DNA of 64,000 nt from Hyalella azteca (taxonomy: Eukaryota > Arthropoda > Malacostraca > Amphipoda > Hyalellidae), in assembly GCF_000764305.2 (NCBI RefSeq), contig NW_025937374.1, positions 46,525 through 110,524 on the forward strand, in the 5' to 3' direction. Below are positions 9,039-20,385 of this stretch, piece by piece. The position numbers and the translations under genes are program-made. The notes beneath the pieces are model-generated. The model had not been told where the DNA came from and did no database searches. It was given only the letters and a program-made list of their open reading frames with translations. The first letter of the stretch is position 1. Each line of letters begins with the position of its first letter.

Positions 9039-9462
9039 AAAGGCCGAAATGTTATGCATTTCTATATATGGGGGCAAAATACGGTCGATTAAATTATATG
9101 TACACTCCTGTTCTACCATTGAGCCTCTATGAGGTTTTATGAAATCTGTCGTTATGAGTCGTATATTGAAGTCGTACTTTGGCATGCGTACAAATTTTCT
9201 GCTGATTATCTGCTTGCATAGAGTTTGGCATCGTGAAATAGAAGTCACTGTCAGTGAAAACTGTACAATTAATTGATCTTATAATTTTAATCATCAACAT
9301 GAAACGAACGTTTGGTATCTGTATTACAGAATTCAAGGCAATATTTCACGATAGAAAAATGAAGAGTGGTCTGATAAGTTGGGGTTGCTGGGCACTACGA
9401 AGTTCGTGTTGCATGCATTTGCGGTAGTGCGGTGAAAATCGTCGGCCGGTCACGAGCGTTTC
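9039..9462 (+). repeat. GFM block and SIG-B leader
   Basis: GFM (about 9110-9230) reads CSTIEPL and is then stopped by TGA in this copy. Other copies continue WGFMKSVVMSRTLKSYFGMR. The leader (9380-9462) shares GGGCACTACGAAGTTCG and GTAGTGCGGTG with the other SIG leaders. Confidence 0.4.
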
Positions 9463-9573
9463 ATGTGCATGTCTTCCTCGAGTTGGACGTTGATTATCTG
9501 CCTTGTAATAATGTCCCTGCAGGTGGTCATCTTAAAACTTAGTGACGCCATTGTTCAGGAAGCTTGTAGATGA
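9463..9573 (+). CDS. SIG-B, copy 1
   Basis: A 36-codon ORF reads MCMSSSSWTLIICLVIMSLQ and VVILKLSDAIVQEACR before TGA. The hydrophobic signal-like helix matches SIG-A/C without any gap across 29 codons, although many residues differ. The copy at 55259 has CGA-like sense codons where this one stops, so the stop is probably secondary or lies after a splice donor. Confidence 0.45.
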   Translation: MCMSSSSWTLIICLVIMSLQVVILKLSDAIVQEACR

Positions 9574-10401
9574 AGCGATAATGTTCTACATGCACCGGAG
9601 GAGCAAATCTATATAAGTACTGCTGTATGTTCTACCTACGACAGCGAAAGTAGCAGAGCTAAACTTCAACTTACTTTTCTTCCATTAATTAAATGGATCT
9701 ATATAATAATTCATACTGATTATATAAGAAATTGAATCTTTTGTATGGAGCACTCAACTTATTTTAGATTCCCGCAGGCAGCAAACCTGCAATGACCTTC
9801 TCATAGCAAATGAATTCTTCCTCAAAAATAGATAAGAATTTTCATGAATCAAATTTGAGGACCACGAGGTTTCATGCTAAACTGCTTCTAATTTCGTTTT
9901 TGTTTCGATGATTTTGATTTGTCTCAGCGTGAGATATATTAAATCAATTGCTGAATATATCTCTTTAGGATTAATGAAATATAAATTTTATTTACATTTA
10001 CGTTAATAATTTAATTAGGTCATGAGATGAAAATAGAGATTTTGCGGTTGCATGGACAGACGTTATCAGCTCGGACTCTGGAGAGGCGGTGCAAATGATC
10101 AGCAGGAGTATTTAAGTTTTCTTTGTAATAAGTTGTATGGAAGAAAACCGCTATCCTTTACCTTTTTTTTAAGTTAAACGATAAATACAAGAGGCAGGAT
10201 GTTACCGGTTTTTTTCATGAAAAAATGAGCCCTAAAGCAAACACCTGAGATCGGCGGGAATGCAACAACATTGTAAAGAATAGAAACCAAAATCCGAATA
10301 CTGTTCAAGGATACTGCGTTCTATCCAGATTGTCGCAAGTGCTGTGCCTGCTTTGACAGGTCCTACAATCGAAGCCTGCATCGGTCTCCGTAACTACAGC
10401 C
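9574..10401 (+). repeat. SIG-B tail with TATTTAAG block and duplicated leader
   Basis: This region contains CTTCTCATAGCAAATGAATT, a TATA-like TATTTAAG at 10109-10116 after GCAAATGATCAGCAGGAG (also at 45872 and 55911), and from 10240 a stretch duplicated at 18800-19000 (GGCGGGAATGCAACAACATT; CCTGCATCGGTCTCCGTAAC). No long ORF is present. Confidence 0.4.
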
Positions 10402-10704
10402 ATGGCTACACGGAGCGGTCGTGCGATGCCAGGAGAGTTACACCTTACGAGTGCCAAGCATCACGCTCTTGCGAGACATTTTTGCGGTCAACCTAATTAT
10501 GTTAAATACTCGTGCCAGATCTGTAAGTCGGAAAATTTTCAGTCGTTTGTTGATGCTCATTCTTATATAGTTTTGCGCTGGAACTTGGACGAGAGAGGTT
10601 ATGGATTGAAATTCTTTCTTTATAATTCTACTATTAAAAATTTAATAATTTGTATCATAGGACCTGACAACAAGATATTAGTTGTTACCACACTCAAAAT
10701 ATAA
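10402..10704 (+). CDS. Unknown 100-aa ORF with good start context
   Basis: The ORF begins MATRSGRAMPGELHLTSAKH and includes FCGQPNYVKYSCQICKSENF, a CxxC-containing stretch. ACAGCCATGG around the start resembles a Kozak context, and the upstream 160 bp is present a second time at 18800-19000, where the start is lost (GCCAGGCCGG). The later part is AT-rich and less gene-like, so a first exon ending near the CxxC stretch is possible. No family is recognised. Confidence 0.3.
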   Translation: MATRSGRAMPGELHLTSAKHHALARHFCGQPNYVKYSCQICKSENFQSFVDAHSYIVLRWNLDERGYGLKFFLYNSTIKNLIICIIGPDNKILVVTTLKI

Positions 10705-11404
10705 TGCATTGGTAAATATCAATTGAGGGTCGCTTATTGAACCCATAGAATATTTTTAATTTTAAAAGAAGATAGAAACATAAAAACTACTTCATGCAAT
10801 ATCTTCGAATAAACTTCTTTGAGGAGGCGAGATAATTAATATGAACAGTTTTCTAAACAGCTTACCCTTGAAATCTATCGACATAAAATCGAGAGAGAAA
10901 TTCGCTCTAGTTAGATATATATATAGTTTATACAGTTATAGTTATACTTTCTACAGTTGTCGTTATAGTTATATAGTATATATATTTGTTTGCCGATGAA
11001 AGGTTCTTTTAGGATTACTAGGACAGCAGCACGCACGCCTCCATCATGAGCCAAGGTAAATAACAATTGAGGACCGCTCAATTGTTATTATATTAGAATT
11101 GCCAAGCGTGCTGCCCACGCGGCCCACACGGCTCACCTCCACGACCAATAGCGCACGCCAGTCCCAGGGAGACTACTCTATATCGACATAAAGGGAGACT
11201 TCTTTGTTCTGAGGGCAGCCAGTAGAATCTTCCAGTGTTCAGTGATCAGCACATGTAAAATTGTAAAATTATGCGAGAGACCCAAGAAGAGTAAGTGCTA
11301 ATGCATATGAAAAAACAATTTCATGCGTTCAAAGGCATTTTACTCATATTATACTGGATATACTTACCTACAAACAAGCCGAAGTTGTTTTTAAATACCA
11401 GTAT
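10705..11404 (+). other. Mixed spacer with hairpin and T-block remnant
   Basis: The region holds an AT-rich TATA/TTATAG tract (10900-10990), a 13-bp-stem hairpin at 11059-11089, and a diverged T remnant (about 11165-11340, GGGAGACTTCTTTGTTCTGAGGGC). No credible gene. Confidence 0.4.
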
Positions 11405-11770
11405 GCCACTATGCCAGGGATTAGTCACTTTGATTGGCTTATAGGGTCGGATTTTTCATCCTTAGCAGGGCACGTGATCTGGGCTTAGGCCACACCGAGC
11501 GCTAAGAAACGAATGTACCATAGTTATGATACGATACCGAGTCACTTGGGTACTGTCAATGATCAATTACGTCATTGGTCAGCAGCACCATATAGTGAAT
11601 ACAAAACACATTTTTCGAGTTTTTACCACTTTATACTACTTTTTATACAACCTAAACACCGCATGCCAAGTTTTAAAATTTGAAAGCATTGAGTAGCAAG
11701 AAGAGATTTGAAGCAGTGTACGCTACCAGCACCACATCGTAAATTATAATGAACGTAAACACTGTAATGA
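11405..11770 (+). repeat. W repeat, copy 1
   Basis: Shared with 23825-24170, with pieces in a different order downstream. Landmarks are ATGATACGATACCGAGT and CTTGGGTACTGTCAATGATC. An internal stretch (TTTTTCATCCTTAGCAGGGC) resembles part of 28S rRNA near the R1/R2 insertion region, as does the clearer fragment at 24386. It may be a retroposed short element. Confidence 0.5.
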
Positions 11771-12251
11771 ACATAAAAACACGAGCGGTCCTTGGATACG
11801 AGCGGCCCTTGAACACGAGAGGCCCTTTTATTCAGGAGAGTGTCTACCCTAATAATTATCTCCTAAACTAGACCAACTAGAACTAGACTAGACCGATCGT
11901 TCTGAAACTTTGTTCACGTACGTATATATATATAAATCACCAACCAAAAGAAAACAATACCCTCCTGCGAATTTATAGAGAAAACATAATAATAATAATA
12001 AGTGAAATGCATTGCGAACGGCATATTAAGGAGGTCTTTAATGCCTCCTTCAATTTTCGTGCTACAACATCTAGAGACATATCATTCGATTTGTAAAGAG
12101 GAAATCAATTGACTCCGGAAGCACTTCTATATAATTTCTAATATTCTAATTTTTATACGGCTTTTCCCATTTTCCCCGATTGCTCCCCTTCCCCCTAGTT
12201 TTTTTCAATACATAATCCAACTCATGTACAAATCAAGGAAATTAGATCAGT
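11771..12251 (+). repeat. M block, left part
   Basis: Contains GGAGAGTGTCTACCCTAATA and the CATTCGATTTGTAAAGAG landmark. It is interrupted on the right by the foldback element. Confidence 0.45.
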
Positions 12252-12500
12252 ACGTACTCACTTCAGTGAGTGACAGAGAGCGCATTTTATCAGAGAGCGT
12301 CCGTGAAGTCACGGACGGACGGACATGACGAGCACAATAGCGCCTTTTTAGCGCATTTTCTCATTTATGGAAAAAATACACTATTGTGCTCGCCATGTCC
12401 GTCTGTCTGTCTGTCCGTCCGTCCGTCTGTCCATCCGTGACCTCAAGTTTTCGTCGACGAAAAAATGCGCTCTCTGTCACTCACTGCAGTGAGTACTGAG
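12252..12500. mobile_element. Foldback MITE-like element
   Basis: Long inverted repeats flank a short centre. The left arm has ACTCACTTCAGTGAGTGACA GAGAGCGC and TCACGGACGGACGGACATG, and the right arm has CATGTCCGTCTGTCTG, CCGTGACCTC and GCGCTCTCTGTCACTCACTG. Arms contain GTCC/GTCT microsatellite. There is no coding capacity. A right-arm fragment occurs at 23733-23818. Target duplications could not be defined. Confidence 0.75.
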
Positions 12501-13470
12501 TTATATTTTTTCATTAATGAGACAATGCGCTAAAAATGGGCTCTCAAAGTGGCTCGATATGATATTTATGAATCAAATGATAAGTCACTCAATGATGTTT
12601 CATAGAAATCACAGGAGAAGGTGGATTTTTAAGATTGTGTATTGTGGATATTTCAATTGTTTAGGGGAGCCAAATAAGTTAAATTGATTGAAAAAAAAGA
12701 AAATGCCTTAAAAGCTTCTTGCTACTGTGGCCCATGGTTATCCATTGCCAATTACTCGTGTCGAGGATACCATCTCGTGTCTTTAGACTTATTCTTGTTC
12801 AATTTGACGCGAATAATAAGCTATAAGTGTTATTTATCTGATATTTCTATTATACAGAATGGTCGTTTTATAAACGGCCTTACGCAAAAAGTATTGCATG
12901 TACATCCATGCTTGATGCGATACTGAACGAGACTTGCATAGTTTTCAAACGAGTGCGAACACCTTTCCATTACCGCGAATAATCATATAAATTATAGATT
13001 TATTTCAGATATCCTTTTGCAGAATTATCATGAAACATTTATTTTCATCTCATTCAAAACGGCATCGCAAAAGAATCATGAAGGCTACCTGCTCGCGGGT
13101 ATTATATCCCTGCCTTCTGATTATTATAATTGAATTTATCTTTATTTTTTACAGAAGGTCTCTCTATTCAACAGATAAATTTCAACTGCATATATCATAA
13201 ATTGAAATATTTTATTGGCATACACAATTATCTCAAGCTTGCTGTGCATGTCAACTCAGAACATTTTAACCAGCAATAAATTATTATAACAATCGAGTCC
13301 TTTCTCAAATATCGATATATATTTTTAAAATGAGAGCAACATGATAAAGTTAAATGTTAAATAAAAAAATAAAAAGGTAAATGATAAAGTTAAATAAATT
13401 TAAAATGAGAGCAACAAGTTAATCCGCTGCAATTTATGTTTTTTTCATGTCATTTTCTGACAGCACTCGC
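12501..13470 (+). repeat. M block, right part, with FKTAS segment
   Basis: A degraded YCGN ORF near 12640 (VYCGYFNCLGEPNK) is followed by a tail unit (12850-12980). FKTASQKNHEGYLLAG is open near 13050. A short internal duplication of AATGAGAGCAAC / GATAAAGTTAAAT lies at 13330-13420. Confidence 0.4.
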
Positions 13471-13960
13471 GGAGTTTTATAGCAATGAAAAGAGTATCCC
13501 CGATTAAGGACTTATGCGAGAGTCTCTCATCGGAATCCTAGTAAATGTTTTTCACAGAAAAGAAACCTAGAAGTTAAAAACCTAACACAGGCTGTGAAGA
13601 ATGAAGAATTTTGCAAGTGAATTTATTGGAAAATGTAATAGCCTCATGATTGTTATCGTGACTGATTTTCCCATAGCCTACCATCGAAATCTGAAAACGT
13701 AAACGTGTAAAGAAAATGTTGCTTGTAAGGGAGACTACTTTCTTAGGGCTTACCGCATGGCTTAGTCAGGACTCAGGAGGCTATGGCTGAGCCTGTGCTT
13801 TCCATTTGTAATTGTACAAATAGGCGAGACATTCAGGAAAGTCCCATCAAATATCCACCAAAAACAGTTTGGTGGAAGTATTTCTTTTACTAGTAATAAA
13901 GTGTGTTTTACTAGTAATAAACTGAATATACACATCTACAAACGTGTAATGTATTTCTAG
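13471..13960 (+). repeat. S and T blocks
   Basis: The S part reads around TATCCCCGATTAAGGACTTA. The T first half is open from ATG 13601 (MKNFASEFIGKCNSLMIVIV) to a TAA after LKT. The Cys-rich part follows (13720-13870), with a short local duplication of GTTTTACTAGTAATAAA (13880-13925). Confidence 0.45.
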
Positions 13961-15029
13961 GAAAAAAACTCTGGTACGTTATGGGATCAATTGCTCGATA
14001 CACGCAATCTTCAAACTGTAATTCCCTTTAATTTACTTAATCTGAATCGTGGCCCGAAAATTTCCTTGCTTGTGTTGTATCGAATTACGAAAAAATCTAG
14101 TAAGAGGAAATTAATTTAAAATAATCAGAAACTTTGCAACATGTCCCAAATGTTAATATTAAAGCAATTTCAATAAACTATGGTGGTTTAGGTTCGCAGT
14201 ACATTCATAAATCCAAATTTTGTTTTTGCATCATATACAGTCGTCATTGGATCTTTATCCATTGGATCGTCATTCATCTTCATGGCAGAAATAGCTTAGT
14301 TTATGCTGATTTTTCTCAATCATCTGCATTTTCAGTAATATTATTATATGAAACACTGCGGCACATGACAGCGTAACTTTGGCATATCTTTTCAATTATT
14401 AATTTTGGCGCCCTCGCGGGCTATTATAAATCCGAAATCTTGGCTGTAGTGTATCGTGATGGTGGCTGGAATTTGGTTTGGACAGCATTACCTGATGATT
14501 ACTTCAAACAAAGCATCGTGAAACATATTTCACAGACTCTGAAAATGGTTCTTAGCCAATATCAAAAATGCAACGAACTATAAGAGTCTAACTGTATATG
14601 TCCAAATTCTAAAACTAGTTCAACAAATTTGAATGCATGGAACAACATTCATGCAAGCTACACAATTAATGGGAATGGAAATCACAACATCTTCTGTGAA
14701 CGTGTTTCAGCTACTAATACCAAAAAAACATAAGAATTTCTCCATTCCCAGCATATTATTATCAAGCACGAACAAAGAGTTTTTATACAACAGTGAATAC
14801 CGCATACATGATCAAAGGACATATTCAAGATTCTCTTAACAGACTCTAATCAAGTAATTCGTAATGAAAAATATAATGCTTAGAGAAACAATAAATTGAG
14901 AAATATACAACACTCTTTTAACAAACTTATCTGAAAAATACGAAGATTTTATCCAAACAAATTTTACTCGGGTACATCATATGCATAGTACCAATATATG
15001 GGCTTATTCGACTTTTATCCATATTTATA
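13961..15029 (+). repeat. P, L and NFS remnants
   Basis: P runs from about 14176 with an insertion, L lies at 14460-14590, and then the unit jumps from L to NFS-like sequence near 14620 (AACAACATTCATGCAAGCTA), skipping SIG, GDD and WRN. DNA at 14840-15029 is AT-rich without a recognisable gene. Confidence 0.4.
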
Positions 15030-15599
15030 GACCGTATTCAGTACCACTGCATGAGTATAGGTAACTAGATGCAGCAATTTTGTCCAAAATTGGAGCAAGA
15101 ACAAAAGACATTAAATTTTTTGTTCCATGTCCATGCCAATCTATTTTTGGTGATACGTCAATTTTGAACCTTAGAAGTGGATTTCAACTAAGATATTGCA
15201 ATGATACAACTACAACTAATTATTTTTCCAATTTAGAGATCAATAATTAATCATTTATCGGTTCAGAGAGAAAACACGGCACCGTAATTAACTAGGTATT
15301 TTTAATGATGATAATGTCTGTTACCTCACATTCAACGTCGTCAAAAATTACACTGTCTAGTTAGTTATTTGGTTTGCTCATGTGAATATTTAGCTAAGTT
15401 AATGCTCAAAGCACTTTCTAATATCGTCCATAGAAAACGTTTTTATGAGTTATACTATTTAATTTGAGCGCGATGAACCAAAATGGAAATTTATGCAGGC
15501 AACTTAACTTTAGCCCGGTCTTTAGGTAGATATAACTTAAGTTTTATAAAAATTTTACTTAACTGTTACTGGTGCTTATATACTCGTCAATTTTTTCAG
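15030..15599 (+). pseudogene. IGN segment, decayed copy, and spacer
   Basis: IGN similarity is clear (ATGAGTATAGGTAACT ... AACCTTAGAAGTGGATTTCA) but stops and indels break the frame throughout. The following spacer keeps the same order as the other four copies and ends in a good acceptor (CAATTTTTTCAGG). Confidence 0.45.
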
Positions 15600-15636
15600 G
15601 TGGGTAACACAGCATCCTGGAAGGATTTCACGTAAG
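15600..15636 (+). CDS. X2 microexon candidate, diverged copy
   Basis: Reads WVTQHPGRISRK in the frame expected from IGN. The usual GGTGAGT donor has become GGATGAGT, but an upstream CAC|GTAAGG remains. X3 is missing from this unit: the spacer runs directly to X4. Confidence 0.3.
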
Positions 15637-15716
15637 GATGAGTAACAGCTTCTTTTAATATATACGGCAGTGGGGGGAGCTTGATTAATATATTCGCATA
15701 TTTTAGAAAGTTTCAG

Positions 15717-15919
15717 CAATCGGTCAAGTGTGTGGATTAGAAAAACTGGATGATCTACGACTGCAGGGATACAACTACTACAATTTCATCCCCCATAAAT
15801 GGAGGATGAAGTTGAAGTTTTTGAAAATCATGGAACTAATGGAAACATTATCTACGATTAAGGGACTTAGAACCCCTTTCGGAACCCTATCAAATGTTTT
15901 GCACAATCAAGAAACCTAG
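15717..15919 (+). CDS. X4 segment with compensating frameshifts
   Basis: After TTTCAG the frame reads IGQVCGLEKLDDLRLQGYNY YNFIP. One base is missing in the AAAAATGG run, and one extra T downstream restores the frame, so the tail METLSTIKGLRTPFGTLSNV keeps the same codons as other copies. The replaced interval reads HKWRMKLKFLKIM instead of KMEDEVEVFENQ. Confidence 0.35.
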
Positions 15920-17107
15920 AAGTGGAAAATAAACAACAAGCTCTAATGAAAGCAGCATTCTGCAAGCGAATTCTTGGAAGATGTAATAATTGTCGGAAAA
16001 TTGTCATGGGAACTGATTTTCCTATAGCCTACCCTCGAAATCAACCATCATAAAAAACGAAATAATAAAATCGCGATTGCAAGGGAGACTGCTTTTTGTG
16101 AGGCTGCACGCGTGACTCAGTCAACCGTCAGGACTCAGGAGCCGAGGCTGTGGCTCAGTCAATGCTTCCATTTCTAATTTTACAAATAGGCGAGACACTC
16201 TGTAACTTTCCTGCAAATGTCTTCCAGAAAACAGTTCCAGACGCTCAAGCGTGTTTTACTTATAATAACTGAATGTACACACCTACGAACCGTTAACATA
16301 TTTTTGAAAAAAAATCCATTCACTAAACAGGTTAAATTTTTCGAGAATTGCGACCATTGGATCGTTATTGGAACTAGAACGTCATTGGATCAATCGCTCG
16401 ATACATGTGATCTTCATACTATAATTCCATTTAATTTTGTTCAATCTGAACCGTGACACGGCAATGTCCTTACGTGTGCTGGGTCGAATTCTGAAAAAAA
16501 ATCCAGTACGAGGAAATTACTCTAAATGACCAGAAAGTTTGCTCCGTGTTCCAAATGAAACTATGTCAATAGATTATGGTTGATGATGTAGGTTCACTGT
16601 ACATTCGTAAATCCCAATTTTTTGCGCACAAGGTCGTTGATCTCCATTCGACTATCAGGAATAGCTTAGTTTGTATTGAATTTCTCCTTCGAAATGAAAT
16701 GTTCAGTAAATTGTTATATATAAAACTTGCGTCGCATCTATATATTAAATTGACGAAAAAAATTTAAAAATTAATATATTTTGGGCCCTTGCGGGTTAAT
16801 AAGAACTAAAAGTCGGTAGAATATTGCATCGTGATGATGGCTCGACAGCAGTATGTGGACAGTATACCTGATGATTATTTCATTGGTTTGGTAAGAAAAC
16901 AATCGTGAAAAATATTTCAAAGATTCTGGAAATGGATTTTAGCCGTTATCAAAAATGCAACGCACGAAAAGAGTCTATATCTCAGAAGTCTTAGCCGTAT
17001 TTACCCAATAAAATGTTCAATTTAGCTGGAGTTGCTCTCAGCTGGGCATTACGAAGTTCGGGGTGAATGCATGCGCTGTAGTGCAGTGATCATCTTCGGC
17101 GTGTTTC
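15920..17107 (+). repeat. T, P and L blocks
   Basis: T (15960-16260) is the variant with CAGTCAACCGTCAGGACTCA. P has a 63-codon ORF at 16576-16767 (MVDDVGSLYIRKSQFF), and GGGCCCTTGCGGG lies at 16784. L at 16830-17015 contains ATTCTGGAAATGGATTTTAG as in 28740 and 43920. Confidence 0.5.
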
Positions 17108-17300
17108 ATGCGCATGCCTTCCTAGAGTTGGACGTTGATTGTCTTTTCACTAATAATTTCCCTTCGGATGGTCACCTTAAAACTTCAGTTATGTTGGATA
17201 AGAATTGATAAAATTTTGCATGCACTCAAAGATCGAATCAGTGCATTGGTGCAGGCTTTCCGCCACCACAGCGAGGTAGTATAGGTTCAGCCCTGCGATG
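17108..17300 (+). pseudogene. SIG-A, broken copy
   Basis: The conserved start at 17108 is followed by a premature TAG at codon 6 (TCG to TAG). A deletion also removes the codons for LSDA. The remaining sequence follows SIG-A closely. Confidence 0.6.
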
Positions 17301-17929
17301 ACGAGCCCCAAACTCACGCCCAGCGATTAACTAGAAGGAGACGATGAAACTGTTCGTTTGAGTTAATCAAACAGCAAATCTACACGATTCTCAGAATACT
17401 AACGCATTCAGGGAAATAAAATACAACTAAATAACTGATCTACATTAACGGTTAAATGAAGCTATAGAACTGGCGAAGCGCGCCACCTGTGCGACCTAAA
17501 AGTTGTACTCGGTCACAGCGAGTTTTGGAGCCATAGGCACACCACGATTAGATAACTCCTAGATAACTCCGTAGAAACTTTGAAAATATTTGTAATAATT
17601 GAGACGTGTTCCAAATGGTAATAATAAAGCTATGTCTAAGCTTTGTATATGTCTATGATAATAAAGATATAAGCTAAATTAAGCAAGATGAAACAATAAA
17701 TTGTGAAAACAACTTAGTGGAGAGGAATTTCAAACAATTGTTATAATATAGCTTGGACTCGAATTATATATAGTTCAACAAATTTGAATGAAAAATGAAG
17801 CTCATGTCACCAATAACTAAACGGCATACTCAACGTATGCCGTTCCATGTCCCAAAAATAACTCAACGGCATGGAACAACATCCATGTACGTAAGCTGAA
17901 CAATGAAAATATAAATCACAAGATCTTCT
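17301..17929 (+). repeat. GDD, WRN and rearranged NFS block
   Basis: WRN near 17456 reads MKLNWR-like sequence with changes. NFS at 17788 is stopped after VTNN by an inserted palindromic patch (17820-17875) that contains ACGGCATAC / GTATGCCGT, apparently a templated local inversion of the AACGGCATGGAAC sequence. Confidence 0.4.
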
Positions 17930-18157
17930 GTGAAAGTGATTCAGCTACCAATACACAAGACATGCGAAAAAATAACAAAATCTCACTGCATATTCAGTAA
18001 GGCCGAAATGGTAGGAATTTCTATGGGGCAAAATACGGCCGGCCGGATATATCGATTAAATTATGTATTCTTCTGTTCTACCATTGAGCCCCTATGGGGT
18101 TTTATGAAATATGTTGTTATGAGTCGTATATTAAGTCGAACTTTGGCATGCGTATAA
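17930..18157 (+). CDS. GFM segment, open copy
   Basis: A 75-codon frame containing FFCSTIEPLWGFMKYVVMSR and ILSRTLACV. The GFM part is open here and at 44878 and 54905, but the stretch before it is the NFS tail in another frame. It may be an exon of the A-type gene; no homologue is known. Confidence 0.3.
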   Translation: MKVIQLPIHKTCEKITKSHCIFSKAEMVGISMGQNTAGRIYRLNYVFFCSTIEPLWGFMKYVVMSRILSRTLACV

Positions 18158-19010
18158 TGTTTTCTGCTGATTATCTGTTAGCATAGAGTTCGGCATCACG
18201 AAATAGAAGTCAGTCATTGAAAACTATACAACTGCATGATCATATAATTTTAGCCATCAACATGATGAAACGATCGTTTAGAATCTGTATTACGGAAATC
18301 AAGGCCATATTTCACGATAGAAAAATGAAGAATGTTCTGTAAAGTTGGTGGTTGCTGGGCACTACGTAGTTCGTGTCATAAACATAGATAAGAATTGTCA
18401 TGCATGGTCCAAATTTGAGGACCGCGGAAGGTTTCATGTTAAACTGCTTCTAATTTCGTTTCTATAGAGATGATCTTGATTTGTCTGAGCGTGAGAAATA
18501 TTATATCATTTGCTGAATATATCTTATTAATATTAATGATATATCAATTTTATTAAAAATGACGTTAATGATTTGTACATGTCCTGAGATGAAACCGCGA
18601 TTTGGCGGCTGGGTAGTAATAGTCGTTATCAGCTCGGACTCTGGAGATGCGGTGCAAATGATCAACAGTTATATTAAAGTTTTCTCTTAACTAAGTTTTA
18701 TGGAAGAAACCGCTGTCCTTTTCATCTTTTGAGAAGGATAAATAAGGAAGGCTGGACGTTACCTTAATGTTTTTCTTTTCGGAAAAATGAGTCCAAAAGC
18801 GAACACCTGAGATTGGCGGGAATGCAACAACATTGTTGAAAAATAAAACAAAATCCTAGGTCAGCTCAAGGTTACTACGTTCTATCCAGCTAGATTGTGG
18901 CAAGTGCCGTGCCTGCTTTGACAGGTCCTACAATTATCGAAGCCTGCATCGGTCTCCGTAACTACAGCCAGGCCGGGCTACACGGAGAGGCCGTGTGATG
19001 CCGTACTTTG
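18158..19010 (+). repeat. SIG-B leader remnant and duplicated tail
   Basis: The SIG-B leader starts at 18340 but is cut at GTTCGTGTCATAAACATAG and joins the SIG-B tail, deleting the SIG-B ORF. From 18800 the DNA duplicates 10240-10410; the ATG of the 10402 ORF is destroyed. Confidence 0.45.
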
Positions 19011-20385
19011 AAAAATGTGAGCTAAATTCATTTTGCAGCATTTCTAGAGTATTTGTGTAAGAGTATCATCTGAATACATAGCCGTGCACTGCCTAGGACT
19101 AGGTCAAAATTCGAAAAAACGTTCTCACACAGGTTGAAACTCAGTCGTAAAGAATGATTTTCAAAGTCAGTATTTTGATCCGAAGCAGCATAAAAATCCT
19201 ATTTCATGCCCACGGATAAATCACTGTTGATTTTCAATTCAGAAGTAGGTTAATTTCGTGCTTTCCTGACTATACAGGTTATCTGCAGATTACGACTAAC
19301 GCTATACAATGGCCTCCGAAAGCCCGAACATAAATTTGAAACGAGGTTTCTTCCTTCTTGGCTTTCGCTCAGGAGATTGTTTTGCCCGAACCCACTGCCA
19401 AGTCCAGTGAAAACAGGCTCACATTTTGCCCGCAACTTTTGTTAATGTCGAGATAACAATGCAGCTAGACGGGGAAGGCGTTAACTGTCGGGATAACAAT
19501 GCAGACGCGGGGAAGACGATGAAGTAAATTAGAGATGGACAATAATTGAGATATTGAAGACAATGAAAACAGTAACTATAGAAGTTAGCAGCGAAGATAT
19601 AGTTATACAAGGAGAAAATAAAATGAGGATTCGAGTGAAATAATAGCGACACGTAGAAGAAATGCGAGAAGAAAAAAAGTGAGTGCACGCCACTTTTAAG
19701 GCCTGTATTTTTCACGAAATGAAGGCACGAGAAAACCACATGTGTTGAGTCACGCGATTGATTAATAATGGCTGCATAATTCATTGTATCTTGCATTTAC
19801 GTCGATATCCATTAGTCTTTTCATTTTGAATCTGTCAGCAAATTTAATTGCGTAAAATTAAACATTTAATTCCGTTGGGTCAAAACGTTTTTGGACACGA
19901 TCATGAGTAAAAATGTTTCTGTAGAGTCTCTGGTCAAGGCAAGATCAAAACACAACTTACGTTATGAATTATACTGTTAAAGTACGACAAATCCCACTGC
20001 AAACAAAGTATCTGTTTTCGATGCTCTGAAATTAACGTATTTTGTTTCATACTTTCTTACTTTTAACTCATGCTTTATTTATTTGCTTACATTTCCTAGC
20101 TTTACTCGTTACCTCCACCTCTTTCCCACTACTGAACACCTTCTCTCCTTCACTGTGTTGTCTATCGCGCGATTAAACAGCGGGCGGGGTATAGGAGTGG
20201 AACGCAGTTTTCTTTAAGTTAAAATGAAGAATGCATGGCGTGCCATTGAAACAACGCCATGACGGAAAACGTTCGCTAAGCCGAAGTTACGAAAATTCCC
20301 ATGGGAATTATTATTACATGGAGATTGAAAAGTTTACAATGCGCCACAAATATAGCTATCTTTAGTTTTAGATGACTAAATCAAC
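19011..20385. other. Largely unique spacer
   Basis: The cassette family was not recognised here. Local structure includes an imperfect roughly 48-bp tandem repeat at about 19440-19510 (GTCGAGATAACAATGCAG / GTCGGGATAACAATGCAG). A 125-codon minus-strand ORF (19419-19796) is rich in F, S and Y and looks like low-complexity AT sequence. No gene is called. Confidence 0.4.

Noticed and set aside
19419..19796. 125-codon minus-strand ORF
   Set aside because: Low-complexity F/S/Y composition, no second copy, no signal or splice context to support it.
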